Of a stretch of 55,780 nucleotides of DNA, positions 31,529 to 38,629 are shown piece after piece. The position numbers were made by a program, and so were the translations under genes. Under the pieces are notes generated by a model, which was given only the letters and a program-made list of their open reading frames with translations, did not search any database and had not been told where the DNA came from. Origin of the DNA: DATAXV01 sp036272915. Lineage in GTDB: Bacteria; Chloroflexota; Dormibacteria; Dormibacterales; Dormibacteraceae. Position 1 is the stretch's first letter. Each line of letters opens with the position of its first letter. The DNA lies in NCBI GenBank assembly GCA_036272915.1, contig DATAXV010000027.1, positions 1 to 55,780 on the forward strand. The letters run 5' to 3'.

Positions 31529-32428
31529 ATGGACACAGGACGTGAGGCCGGCGAGATCCCCGACCGCCGGCTGGAGCTCATATTCACCTGCTGCCACCCC
31601 GCGCTCGCGATGGAAGCCCAGGTGGCCCTCACGCTGCGGACGCTGGGCGGGCTGGGCACAGAGGAGATCGCCCGCGCCTTCCTGGTCTCGCCGGAGACGA
31701 TGAAGCGGCGCCTCACCCGCGCCAAGGGGAAGGTGCGCACAGCCGGGATCCCCTTCCGCGTTCCCGACGCGGAGCAGCTGCCGCGCCGGGTCGACGCCGT
31801 TCTGGCCGTGATCTACCTGATCTTCAACGAGGGCTATCTGGATCGCCAGGCCCTGGCCTCGGAGGCGATCTGGCTGGGCAGGGTCCTGCTGCGGCTGATG
31901 CCGGATCAGGCCGAGGTGATGGCCCTGCTCGCCCTGATGCTCTGCCACGAGGCCCGGCGCGGCGCCCGGATCTCGGGCGGGGAGCTGGTGCTGCTCGCCG
32001 ACCAGGACCGCACGCTCTGGGACGGCGCCCGGATCGAGGAGGGACGCGCGCTCGCCGACCGGGCCCTGGCCCTCGGCCGAGGGCCGTACGGGCTGCAGGC
32101 GGACAAGCCGGTCGACTGGGCGCGGGTCGCCGACCTTTATGCGGAGCTGGGGCGCCTGACCGGTTCGCCGGTGGTGGAGCTGAACAGGGCCGTCGCGGTC
32201 GCCGAGGCAGGCTCGCCGGCCGAGGCCCTGCGGATCGTCGAAGGCCTCGATCTGGACGACTACCGATACCTGCACTCGACGCGGGCCGAGCTGCTCCGCA
32301 GGCTGGGGCGGGCCGAGGCCGCCGACGCCTACCGGAATGCCATCGCGCTGACACCCGAGGCCGCCGAGCGACGGTTTCTCGAGCGCCGCCTCGATGACCT
32401 CGTAAAGCCGGAGGGGAGGAAACGATGA
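31529..32428 (+). CDS. ECF42-type sigma factor, sigma-4 and C-terminal part
   Basis: A 299-residue frame in register with the upstream sigma-2 part, starting at ATG 31529 four bases after the TAG. It has sigma region 4 (LIFTCCHPALAMEAQVALTLRTLGGLGTEEIARAFLVSPETMKRRLTRAKGKVR), then the long C-terminal extension typical of ECF42 (DAVLAVIYLIFNEGY, a DUF6596-type domain, and TPR-like helices such as NRAVAVAEAGSPAEALRIVEGL). GGAGGTGG (31513-31520) stands 8 nt before the ATG, so independent translation is possible. Together with the upstream piece it would make a roughly 384-residue factor. Its stop overlaps the LLM start (ATGA). Confidence 0.8.
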   Translation: MDTGREAGEIPDRRLELIFTCCHPALAMEAQVALTLRTLGGLGTEEIARAFLVSPETMKRRLTRAKGKVRTAGIPFRVPDAEQLPRRVDAVLAVIYLIFNEGYLDRQALASEAIWLGRVLLRLMPDQAEVMALLALMLCHEARRGARISGGELVLLADQDRTLWDGARIEEGRALADRALALGRGPYGLQADKPVDWARVADLYAELGRLTGSPVVELNRAVAVAEAGSPAEALRIVEGLDLDDYRYLHSTRAELLRRLGRAEAADAYRNAIALTPEAAERRFLERRLDDLVKPEGRKR

Positions 32429-33348
32429 CCGCGCTCTTCGCCATATCGATACCGCAGTTCTTCGACGGCGACTTCGATCCCGCCGCCTTCCGCGCCTACC
32501 TGCGACGGGCCGAGGAGCTGGGCTTCGAGAGCGCGTGGACCGGCGAGCAGGTGCTGGGGACGATGCCCCACCTCAGCCCGATCGAGACCATGACCTTCGC
32601 CGCCGCCTGCACCGAACGAATCCGGCTCGGCTGCATGATGCTCGTCTCCCCCCTCTACAGCCCGGTGCACCTGGCCAAGAGCCTGAGCTCGCTTGACCAG
32701 CTCAGCCAGGGACGGATCGAGGTCGGCATCGGCACCGGCGGCCGGTTCCGGATGTTCTCTGCCTTCGGCGTCGAGCCCCGATCCCTGGTCGCGCGATTCA
32801 CCGAGGGGCTGCGCCTGATGCGCGCGCTCTGGACCGAGGAGCGGGTCACCTTCGACGGGCGCTTCTGGAGGCTCGACGGCGCGGCCATGGAGCCGAAGCC
32901 GGTGCAGCGGCCGCACCCGCCGATCTGGTTCGGTGCCGGCCATCCCGACGCCCTTCGCCGGGCGGTGCGGCTCGGCGACGGCTTCTTCGGAGCCGGGTCG
33001 GTCACCACCGCGCAGTTCGCCGACCAGGTCCGGGTGGTACGCGGCGCCCTCACCCAACGGGATCCCGACGCCGGTCGCTTCCGCATCGCCAAGCGCGTCT
33101 ACATCGGGGTCGGCGACGACGGCGAGGCGACGCGGCGACGGGTCGCCCGTGGTCTCGAGGACCTCTACGGCTACTTCCGGCTGACGGGTATCGAGGCGGG
33201 CGCCGTCGCCGGCACACCCGACGACTGCGTCAGGGGCCTGGCTGAGGTGAGGGACGCCGGCGCCGAGCTGATCCTGCTCAACCCCCTCTACCACGACGCC
33301 GAGCAGATGGAACGTCTGGCCGGCGAGGTCGTCCCCCGGCTCGCCTGA
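32425..33348 (+). CDS. LLM-class flavin-dependent oxidoreductase
   Basis: A 307-residue luciferase-like TIM-barrel enzyme, probably using F420 or FMN. Visible family elements are FAISIPQFF, LRRAEELGFESAWTGEQVLG, RIRLGCMMLVSPLYSPVHLAKSLSSLDQLSQGRIEVGIGTGG and PPIWFGAGHPDALRRAVRLGDGFFGAG. The substrate is unknown. The ATG overlaps the sigma stop by 4 bases, so it is the third gene of the YCII-sigma-LLM operon and is presumably part of the response the sigma factor controls. There is no export signal. F420 use is an inference from the family and the lineage. Confidence 0.9.
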   Translation: MTALFAISIPQFFDGDFDPAAFRAYLRRAEELGFESAWTGEQVLGTMPHLSPIETMTFAAACTERIRLGCMMLVSPLYSPVHLAKSLSSLDQLSQGRIEVGIGTGGRFRMFSAFGVEPRSLVARFTEGLRLMRALWTEERVTFDGRFWRLDGAAMEPKPVQRPHPPIWFGAGHPDALRRAVRLGDGFFGAGSVTTAQFADQVRVVRGALTQRDPDAGRFRIAKRVYIGVGDDGEATRRRVARGLEDLYGYFRLTGIEAGAVAGTPDDCVRGLAEVRDAGAELILLNPLYHDAEQMERLAGEVVPRLA

Positions 33349-33404
33349 CCGGCCGCGCTGCGAGCAGAGGGCGCGCCCTGGTCGCGGGGAGAGACACGAG
33401 GGGA

Positions 33405-33422
33405 CCCCAATATCGATTGGGG
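33405..33422. terminator. Hairpin CCCCAAT/ATTGGGG in the gap after the LLM gene
   Basis: A perfect 7-bp stem, CCCCAAT (33405-33411) and ATTGGGG (33416-33422) with loop ATCG, lies about 57 bases after the LLM stop in the 225-base gap before the convergent HEAT gene. The G run continues (GGGGGG), and GGGG upstream could extend alternative pairings with the GCCCC that follows. No T-run. A terminator is the simplest reading; an operator is possible. The rest of the gap to 33573 shows nothing I can name. Confidence 0.4.
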
Positions 33423-33573
33423 GGTGCCCCACCGGACTTCGCGCCCGACCCCGGGGATCGGGGATGTTCCATCCGGCAAGGTCAACCAACTCCAGCGCCC
33501 CGTCGAAGTTCACCCCCGCGGCGCGGGCTTGCTCCGTCCGACGAGGACGCCTCCCATCCTACCGACCAGGATC

Positions 33574-34089
33574 TCAGCCGGGGTGCGCTGTAACTGGGCT
33601 CTCTGCCCTGGCGCGGTCAGCACGGGACAGGGCCAGTTCCGCCCTTCCTCTCAGCCCTGGATCGATCTCATCTCGAAGTACGCGGTGAAAGGCCCGGCGA
33701 GTCCTGGGCTCCATGGGTCCACGCCGCCACATCAGCGTCCCGGCCGCGGCGCGGCGAACCCGAAGGCTGCGGTCGTCCCGCATCGCCTGGATCGCGACAC
33801 CCACGACGTCGATCGGAAAGCACTCGCTCCCATCGGGCTTGCAGGCTTCGCAGGCCAGGGTGTTCAGCGCCGCCGCCCGGACCTTCTTGTTGGGATCACT
33901 GAGAGCGGCGACCATTCGGTTGGCGACCTCGGCATCGAGCTCGTGGTGGTCGAGCAGGCGGCAGGCCCACAACCGAACCATGGCGTCGGGGTCGGAGACG
34001 GCGCGCAGGAGCTCCGCGCGATTGAGTCCAGCTACATCCCGGCGCCGCTGACCGCCCATCTCCGGCACCACCGGCGTCTCGGCCTCCAT
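33574..34089 (-). CDS. HEAT-repeat protein
   Basis: A 171-residue soluble protein of HEAT-like helical repeats: AELLRAVSDPDAMVRLWACRLLDHHELDAEVANRMVAALSDPNKKVRAAALNTLACEAC and AMRDDRSLRVRRAAAGTLMWRRG. The repeats have the usual D-x-VR-x-A-A pattern. Such proteins are adaptors or lyase-like scaffolds, and no partner can be named from the context. A CEACKPDGSEC stretch holds three cysteines. ATG 34089 with GAGGAGGAA upstream is chosen over an ATG at 34179 that lacks one. It diverges from the AI-2E permease. Confidence 0.78.
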   Translation of the reverse strand: MEAETPVVPEMGGQRRRDVAGLNRAELLRAVSDPDAMVRLWACRLLDHHELDAEVANRMVAALSDPNKKVRAAALNTLACEACKPDGSECFPIDVVGVAIQAMRDDRSLRVRRAAAGTLMWRRGPMEPRTRRAFHRVLRDEIDPGLRGRAELALSRADRARAESPVTAHPG

Positions 34090-34333
34090 CGCAGTTCCTC
34101 CTCGTGCGTCCCCGGGGAGGAGGGCGGCCTCTCGGATGAGCACCAGAGGCCGCGCATCCGCCGCCCGGGTCCACGACAACCCGATTGGACACGTGACCTC
34201 GGGTGCCGCGACACCGGCTGCCCGAGACGAGAACGAGACTACCGCCCCTTGGCTCCGAGGATCAAGGCCCGCGAGGTGTGGACCGAGTACCGGGCGCGAT
34301 GGCCGGAACCCACGGCGATCTCGTGAGCGGGCG

Positions 34334-35599
34334 ATGGCGTCTTCGCTGCCGTGGATCGTGAAGCAGGTGGGCCCTCTTCAGGAGACCCGTGCAGGGCTTA
34401 GGGTGGTCACGGTGAACTGGCCCAGACTCCGAGATCAGAGCATCGTCGCCGTGGCGGCGCTGATCTTCTGCGCGGTCGGTCTCTGGCTCATCGGGCACGT
34501 CATCGGGATCGTCGCCCTGGTCGCGGTGGCGATCGTGGTGGCGCTGGTACTCGAGCCGCTGATGGTGCGGGCGGAGCGCTACATGCCCCGCCTGGCCGCC
34601 GCCGCCACCGTCTACATCGTCGTCTTCGGATCGCTGGGCATCGCCGGCTTCCTGCTCGTCCCGCCGCTCTTCCACGAGGCGACGACGCTCGGCGGCCAGC
34701 TCCCCGCCTACATCGAGCAGGCCAGCGACATCGCCAGCCGGCAGGCCGGGCACATCGGCATCCGCGTGACGCCTCACCAGGTGACGACGTCACTCAACCA
34801 CTTCCTGAGCAGCGCCTCGAGCAGCTCTCCCGGAGTGGCGCTGGCGGTCGTGGACTTCGCCGGGAATCTGGCCGCCGGGATGGCCGATATCGTCTTCATC
34901 CTCTTCCTCGCCTTCTACTTCATGGTCGACGGGCGCCGGATGCGTGCTGCCATCGCCCGGCTCTTCCCGCCCGCGCAGCGGCCCAAGATCCATTTCGTCG
35001 AGGAGACGATCAGCACGGTGCTCGGCGCCTACGTGCGGAGCCAGCTGGTGATGGCCTTCCTGATGGCGGTCTCGGCGGGTATCGGCTGCATGCTCCTGGG
35101 CGTTCGCTACCCGGCCGTGATCGGGACCTTCACCTTCTTCGCCGAGCTGGTGCCGATGGTCGGGCCATTCCTGGCCGCGATCCCGGCCATGATCATCGCC
35201 ATCTTCCAGTCCTTCGACCTGATGGTCGTCGTGACCTTCTTCTTCGTGATCATGCAGATTGCGGAGAACAGCATCATCCGCCCCCGGGTGACAGGCCCGA
35301 TGGTCGGCCTCCATCCGGTCGAGGCGCTGCTGGCGCTGGTCGTCGGCGCCGCCACCGCCGGCTTCTGGGGGGCGCTCTTCGCCGTTCCCGCGGTCGGCAT
35401 CGCCGTGGTCCTGCTGACCGTGGTCTACAAGGCCTGGCGCGGCGAGCCGCTGGAGTTCCAGCGCCGGGGCATGCGGGTCAGGCTGGTGGTGCCCGATCCC
35501 GAGGGCGGCGGTGACGAACGCCCGGAGGCGGCGTCGGCGACGGACGAACACGCGCCGCCGCAGAAGAAGGTGGAGGAGCGGCCCCGGCCGGGTGCCTGA
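34334..35599 (+). CDS. AI-2E family (PerM-like) membrane permease
   Basis: A roughly 421-residue membrane protein with about eight hydrophobic segments. The family pattern is clear: SIVAVAALIFCAVGLWLIGHVIGIVALVAVAIVVALVLEPLM, FILFLAFYFMVDGRRMR, YVRSQLVMAFLMAVSAGIGCMLLGVRYPAVIGTFTFFAELVPMVGPFLAAIPAMIIA and IIRPRVTGPMVGLHPVEALLALVVGAA. Members move AI-2, sodium or other small solutes; the substrate is unknown. The last 60 residues are charged and Pro/Glu-rich. The start is uncertain: ATG 34334, or GTG 34412 with AGGGTGGT upstream, both in frame. It converges on rnhB with a 9-base gap. Confidence 0.87.
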   Translation: MASSLPWIVKQVGPLQETRAGLRVVTVNWPRLRDQSIVAVAALIFCAVGLWLIGHVIGIVALVAVAIVVALVLEPLMVRAERYMPRLAAAATVYIVVFGSLGIAGFLLVPPLFHEATTLGGQLPAYIEQASDIASRQAGHIGIRVTPHQVTTSLNHFLSSASSSSPGVALAVVDFAGNLAAGMADIVFILFLAFYFMVDGRRMRAAIARLFPPAQRPKIHFVEETISTVLGAYVRSQLVMAFLMAVSAGIGCMLLGVRYPAVIGTFTFFAELVPMVGPFLAAIPAMIIAIFQSFDLMVVVTFFFVIMQIAENSIIRPRVTGPMVGLHPVEALLALVVGAATAGFWGALFAVPAVGIAVVLLTVVYKAWRGEPLEFQRRGMRVRLVVPDPEGGGDERPEAASATDEHAPPQKKVEERPRPGA

Positions 35600-35608
35600 G
35601 CCCCCGGC

Positions 35609-36247
35609 TCAGCCGTTGAGCACGGCCTGGACCGACGCCCAGGACAGGCGGTGGATCGGGCTCGGTCCGAGCTCGCGCAGGGCGCACCGGTGGTCGGCCG
35701 TGGCGTAGCCCTTGTGGATGGCGAAGCCGTAGCCGGGGTAGAGCTGGTCGTACTCCGTCATCAGCCGGTCGCGGTGGACCTTGGCGACCACACTGGCGGC
35801 CATGATCGAGGCGCAGACGGCATCGCCCTTGACCACGGCCAGCTGGGGGAGCGGCAGATCGGGCACGTCCCAGGCGTCGATGAGCAGGTAGTCGGCCTGC
35901 ATCGCCAGACCATGGACCGCCCGCTCCATCGCCAGCTGACGGGCGCGGGTCATCCCCACCCGGTCGATCTCGGCGTGGGTGACCTCGCCCACCGCCCAGG
36001 CGGCGGCCCGACGCCGGATCAGCTCGCTGAGCCGCTCACGCTCCCCGGCGCGCAGCTTCTTGGAGTCGTCCAGCCCGGGCAGCCGGGTCCCCGGGACCAG
36101 CACCACCGCGCCGGCGCAGGCCGGCCCGGCGAGAGGGCCGAGACCGACCTCGTCGATCCCGGCCACGACCTCGAAGCCCATGGCCAGCACTCGGCGTTCC
36201 GACGCCCAGAGCAGCGGCCGGTGCGTACGGCGGCGGACGGCGGGCAT
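35609..36247 (-). CDS. rnhB: Ribonuclease HII
   Basis: Cuts RNA in RNA-DNA hybrids, including single ribonucleotides in DNA. The 212-residue protein has the catalytic acids in VAGIDEVGLGPLAGP, LLIDAWD and SIMAASVVAKVHRDRLM, and the usual C-terminal YGFAIHKGYATADH. Nearly all RNase HII enzymes read D-E-x-G-R-G-P at the first motif; this one has GLG (codon CTC) in place of GRG, the element that reads the RNA-DNA junction. The rest is intact, so it is probably active but perhaps with altered junction recognition. It starts 16 nt after rplS. The stand-alone N-terminal ~20 residues are basic. Confidence 0.94.
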   Translation of the reverse strand: MPAVRRRTHRPLLWASERRVLAMGFEVVAGIDEVGLGPLAGPACAGAVVLVPGTRLPGLDDSKKLRAGERERLSELIRRRAAAWAVGEVTHAEIDRVGMTRARQLAMERAVHGLAMQADYLLIDAWDVPDLPLPQLAVVKGDAVCASIMAASVVAKVHRDRLMTEYDQLYPGYGFAIHKGYATADHRCALRELGPSPIHRLSWASVQAVLNG

Positions 36248-36263
36248 CTACCGCGCCCTCCGG

Positions 36264-36734
36264 TCAGTCGTCCTCGGACTCGACCTCGGAGCCGGCGGCG
36301 ACCTCCTCCAGCTCGGGCTCCGGCTCGGGCTCGGGGGCCGACGCGCGCAGCGCCCGCGCAGCGGCGCTCTTGCTGCCGCCGGCGAGCAGATCCTCGCGGC
36401 GCTCGCGGATGCGGGCGGCCTTGCCGATCTTGCCGCGCAGGTAGTACAGCGTGGCCTGGCGGACCTGACCGTGGCGCATGACCTCGATCTTGTCGATGCG
36501 GGGCGAGTGGAGCAGGAACGTGCGCTCCACGCCGACGCCGTGGGCGATCCGGCGGACGGTCACGGTGCGGTTGGTCGACGACCCGGCGACACGGATGACC
36601 GTGCCCTCGAAGACCTGGACGCGCTCGCGGGTGCCCTCGACGACCTTGGCGTGGACACGAACCGTGTCGCCCGGCCGGAGCTCGGGCAGCCCCTCCTTTC
36701 TTTGCTCGATCTCGAGCTGATCGATGACGTTCAT
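36264..36734 (-). CDS. rplS: 50S ribosomal protein L19
   Basis: Large-subunit protein at the 30S-50S interface. The 156-residue sequence has the core MNVIDQLEIEQRKEGLPELRPGDTVRVHAKVVEGTRERVQVFEGTVI, VRRIAHGVGVERTFLLHSP and VRQATLYYLRGKIGKAARIRE. L19 is usually about 115 residues; here a tail of roughly 35 follows, ending in an acidic run (PEPEPEPELEEV...). The frame upstream of ATG 36734 is open but is trmD antiframe noise. It lies 29 nt after trmD and 16 nt before rnhB. Confidence 0.96.
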   Translation of the reverse strand: MNVIDQLEIEQRKEGLPELRPGDTVRVHAKVVEGTRERVQVFEGTVIRVAGSSTNRTVTVRRIAHGVGVERTFLLHSPRIDKIEVMRHGQVRQATLYYLRGKIGKAARIRERREDLLAGGSKSAAARALRASAPEPEPEPELEEVAAGSEVESEDD

Positions 36735-36763
36735 CGCAACCTCTTTCCTGATTCTCAAACGGG

Positions 36764-37411
36764 TTACTGGACCGGCGGGCGCGCGTGGGCGCTCCGCCAG
36801 CGTGCGATCTCTGCGTGGTCGCCCGAGGTGAGCACCTCGGGAACCGGGTGGCCGCGCCACTCGGCGGGCCGTGTGAACTGAGGATACCCGCCGGGCCCCT
36901 CGCCGAAGGAGTCCTGGCTGAGCGACTCCTCCTTGCCGAGGACGCCGGGCACCAGTCGGGCGACGGCGTCGACGAGGACCATGGCCGGCAGTTCGCCACC
37001 GCTGAGCACGTAGTCCCCGATCGAGACCTCGCGCACCGGCAGCGCCTTCCGGATCCGGTCGTCGACGCCCTCGTAGCGGCCGCAGACGATGATCAGACCC
37101 GGCTCCCCGGCGAGCTCCTGGGCGAGCGCCTGCGTCAGCGGCTCGCCCCACGGCTCGGTGACCAGGACCGGTCCCGGGTTGTCCGGACGGATCTCCTCGA
37201 CCGCCCGGTAGATCGGCTCCGGCATGAGGACCATGCCCGCGCCCCCGCCGAAGGGGGCGTCGTCGACCTGCCGGTGGCGACCCTCCGCGTGGGTGCGGAG
37301 GTCGTGGGCGTGCAGCTCGAGCAGGCCGCGGCGCAGGCCGCGTCCGATCACGCCCTGGGTGAAGACGGGCGCGAACACCTCGGGGAAGATGCTGATCACG
37401 TCGAAGCGCAT
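36764..37411 (-). CDS. trmD: tRNA (guanine-37-N1)-methyltransferase
   Basis: Methylates G37 next to the anticodon to prevent frameshifting, using SAM bound in a deep trefoil knot. The 215-residue protein has FDVISIFPEVFAPVFTQGVIGRG, VDDAPFGGGAGMVLMPEPIY, the knot segments LIIVCGRYEGVDDRI and EVSIGDYVLSGGELPAMVLVDAVARLVPGVLG, and the catalytic-domain FTRPAEWRGHPVPEVLTSGDH. It is shorter than the E. coli enzyme (about 255) because the C-terminal domain is trimmed. It lies 3 nt after rimM in the standard order. Confidence 0.96.
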   Translation of the reverse strand: MRFDVISIFPEVFAPVFTQGVIGRGLRRGLLELHAHDLRTHAEGRHRQVDDAPFGGGAGMVLMPEPIYRAVEEIRPDNPGPVLVTEPWGEPLTQALAQELAGEPGLIIVCGRYEGVDDRIRKALPVREVSIGDYVLSGGELPAMVLVDAVARLVPGVLGKEESLSQDSFGEGPGGYPQFTRPAEWRGHPVPEVLTSGDHAEIARWRSAHARPPVQ

Positions 37412-37414
37412 GGC

Positions 37415-37906
37415 CTAGGCGTCCTCGAACTCCACCGCCCAGTCGGCGATGGTGACGACCCGGCCCTCCAGGTCGACCGAGAGGACCGCCTCCCGGATCG
37501 CCGGGAACAGCGTCTCCCCGATCTCGCCCCGCGCCACCCAGACGTCGTTGGCGGGATTCTCCAGCACGGCGGCGATGCTGCCCAGGCCGCGACCGCTCGC
37601 GGTGCGGACGTCGAGCCCGATCAGCTGGTCGTGGTACCAGGCGTCGTCGGGCAGCGTGTGTGCCGCCTCCTCCGGTACCTCCAGATACTCTCCCCGCTGC
37701 CCGTCGGCGACCGTGCGGTCGTCGATGCCGCGGAGCTTGACCACGAGCTGGGCCTTCTGACCACGGCTCCACTCCACCTCTCGGGGCGTCCCGGAAAGGT
37801 ACAGGCGGGAACCGCCGGCGAAGCGGTCGTCGAAGTCCGTCAGGGACGCGACCTTGAGCGCACCCCTGACCCCGAAGACGCCGACGACCTGGCCTACCCG
37901 GATCAC
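37415..37906 (-). CDS. rimM: Ribosome maturation factor RimM
   Basis: Assists assembly of the 30S head domain by binding S19. The 163-residue protein has the N-terminal beta barrel RVGQVVGVFGVRGALKVASLTDFDDRF and the C-terminal PRC-barrel, DQLIGLDVRTASGRGLGSIAAVLENPANDVWVARG, with the final LFPAIREAVLSVDLEGRVVTI. The start is GTG 37906, one base after the khpA stop. The length is normal. It is part of the rpsP-khpA-rimM-trmD operon. Confidence 0.95.
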   Translation of the reverse strand: MIRVGQVVGVFGVRGALKVASLTDFDDRFAGGSRLYLSGTPREVEWSRGQKAQLVVKLRGIDDRTVADGQRGEYLEVPEEAAHTLPDDAWYHDQLIGLDVRTASGRGLGSIAAVLENPANDVWVARGEIGETLFPAIREAVLSVDLEGRVVTIADWAVEFEDA

Positions 37907-37907
37907 G

Positions 37908-38315
37908 TCAGGGCCTGGGCGTCGCCAGGTCGACGAAGACGCGCTTGCGCTCGCGGAGCGAGGCGACCCGGACCAGGGCGCGAAGCGCCTCGATGTTGCG
38001 GCCGGACCGCCCGATCAGGCGGCCGATGTCCTCGTCCGCCATCTTGATCTTGATGGCCAGGGTGCCGCGGCCGCGCTCGAAGGACATGATCCTGACCTCG
38101 CCGGGCTTCTCCGCCACCGACTTGGCGACGAACTCGACCAGGCCCTTGTAGTCGATCGCGGGGCCGCCGCCGCTGCCGCCGTAGGAGGGGCGCCGGAAGC
38201 CGCCGCCGCTGCGGTCACCGCTGCGGTCACCGCCCCGGAAGCCGCCGCGATCACCGCCCCGGAAGCCGCCACCACCACCACCGCTCCTGCCGTCTCGCGA
38301 ACCGAAGCTACTCAT
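37908..38315 (-). CDS. khpA: KH-domain RNA-binding protein KhpA with Gly/Arg-rich N-terminal extension
   Basis: The C-terminal ~80 residues (AIDYKGLVEFVAKSVAEKPGEV ... DIGRLIGRSGRNIEALRALVRVAS) are a KhpA/YlqC KH domain with the GxxG loop at residues 102-105, here as the sequence GRSG. KhpA binds RNA with KhpB and affects cell division and translation. Unusually, residues 1-51 are a low-complexity tail with 23 Gly and 9 Arg, including two FRGGDR units (18-23 and 26-31), like eukaryotic RGG boxes. The frame and start (ATG 38315, overlapping the rpsP end by 8 bases) are secure, so the tail is encoded. Position between rpsP and rimM is standard. Confidence 0.93.
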   Translation of the reverse strand: MSSFGSRDGRSGGGGGGFRGGDRGGFRGGDRSGDRSGGGFRRPSYGGSGGGPAIDYKGLVEFVAKSVAEKPGEVRIMSFERGRGTLAIKIKMADEDIGRLIGRSGRNIEALRALVRVASLRERKRVFVDLATPRP

Positions 38316-38598
38316 CGCTGGTTGCTCCTGCTCCTGACTTACGTGCCTCCGCGTACGCCGGCAGGATGCCGACCCGGCGAAGCAGCATCCGCGCCGAGTC
38401 GGACGGCTGCGCGCCCTTGGTGAGCCAGAGGGCGACCTTCTCCTCGTCGATCTTGATCGTGGCCGGCTCGGTCAGCGGGTCGTAGTAACCCAGCTGCTCC
38501 AGGAAGCGGCCGTCGCGCGGCGTCCTGGAATCCGCGACCACGACACGGTAGAAGGGCTTTCGCTTCGCGCCCATCCGCTTGAGTCTGATCTTGACCAA
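38308..38598 (-). CDS. rpsP: 30S ribosomal protein S16
   Basis: Small-subunit assembly protein. The 96-residue sequence begins (M)VKIRLKRMGAKRKPFYRVVVADSRTPRDGRFLEQLGYYDPLTEP, all family hallmarks, and ends with a short tail ARKSGAGATSDE. The start must be TTG 38598, because it is the codon in the Met position of the family and has GGAGGT about 8 nt upstream; the frame upstream to 38694 is not S16-like. It is the first ribosomal gene after ffh and overlaps khpA by 8 bases. Confidence 0.95.
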   Translation of the reverse strand: MVKIRLKRMGAKRKPFYRVVVADSRTPRDGRFLEQLGYYDPLTEPATIKIDEEKVALWLTKGAQPSDSARMLLRRVGILPAYAEARKSGAGATSDE

Positions 38599-38629
38599 TC
38601 CTGTGAACCTCCAGATGGTGTGGTGGCGG

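Noticed and set aside
38015..38281. Ala/Val-rich open frame opposite the KhpA Gly/Arg tail
   Set aside because: A frame artefact of the GGC/CGG-rich repeats; KhpA itself is in a conserved gene order and its KH domain is continuous with the tail.
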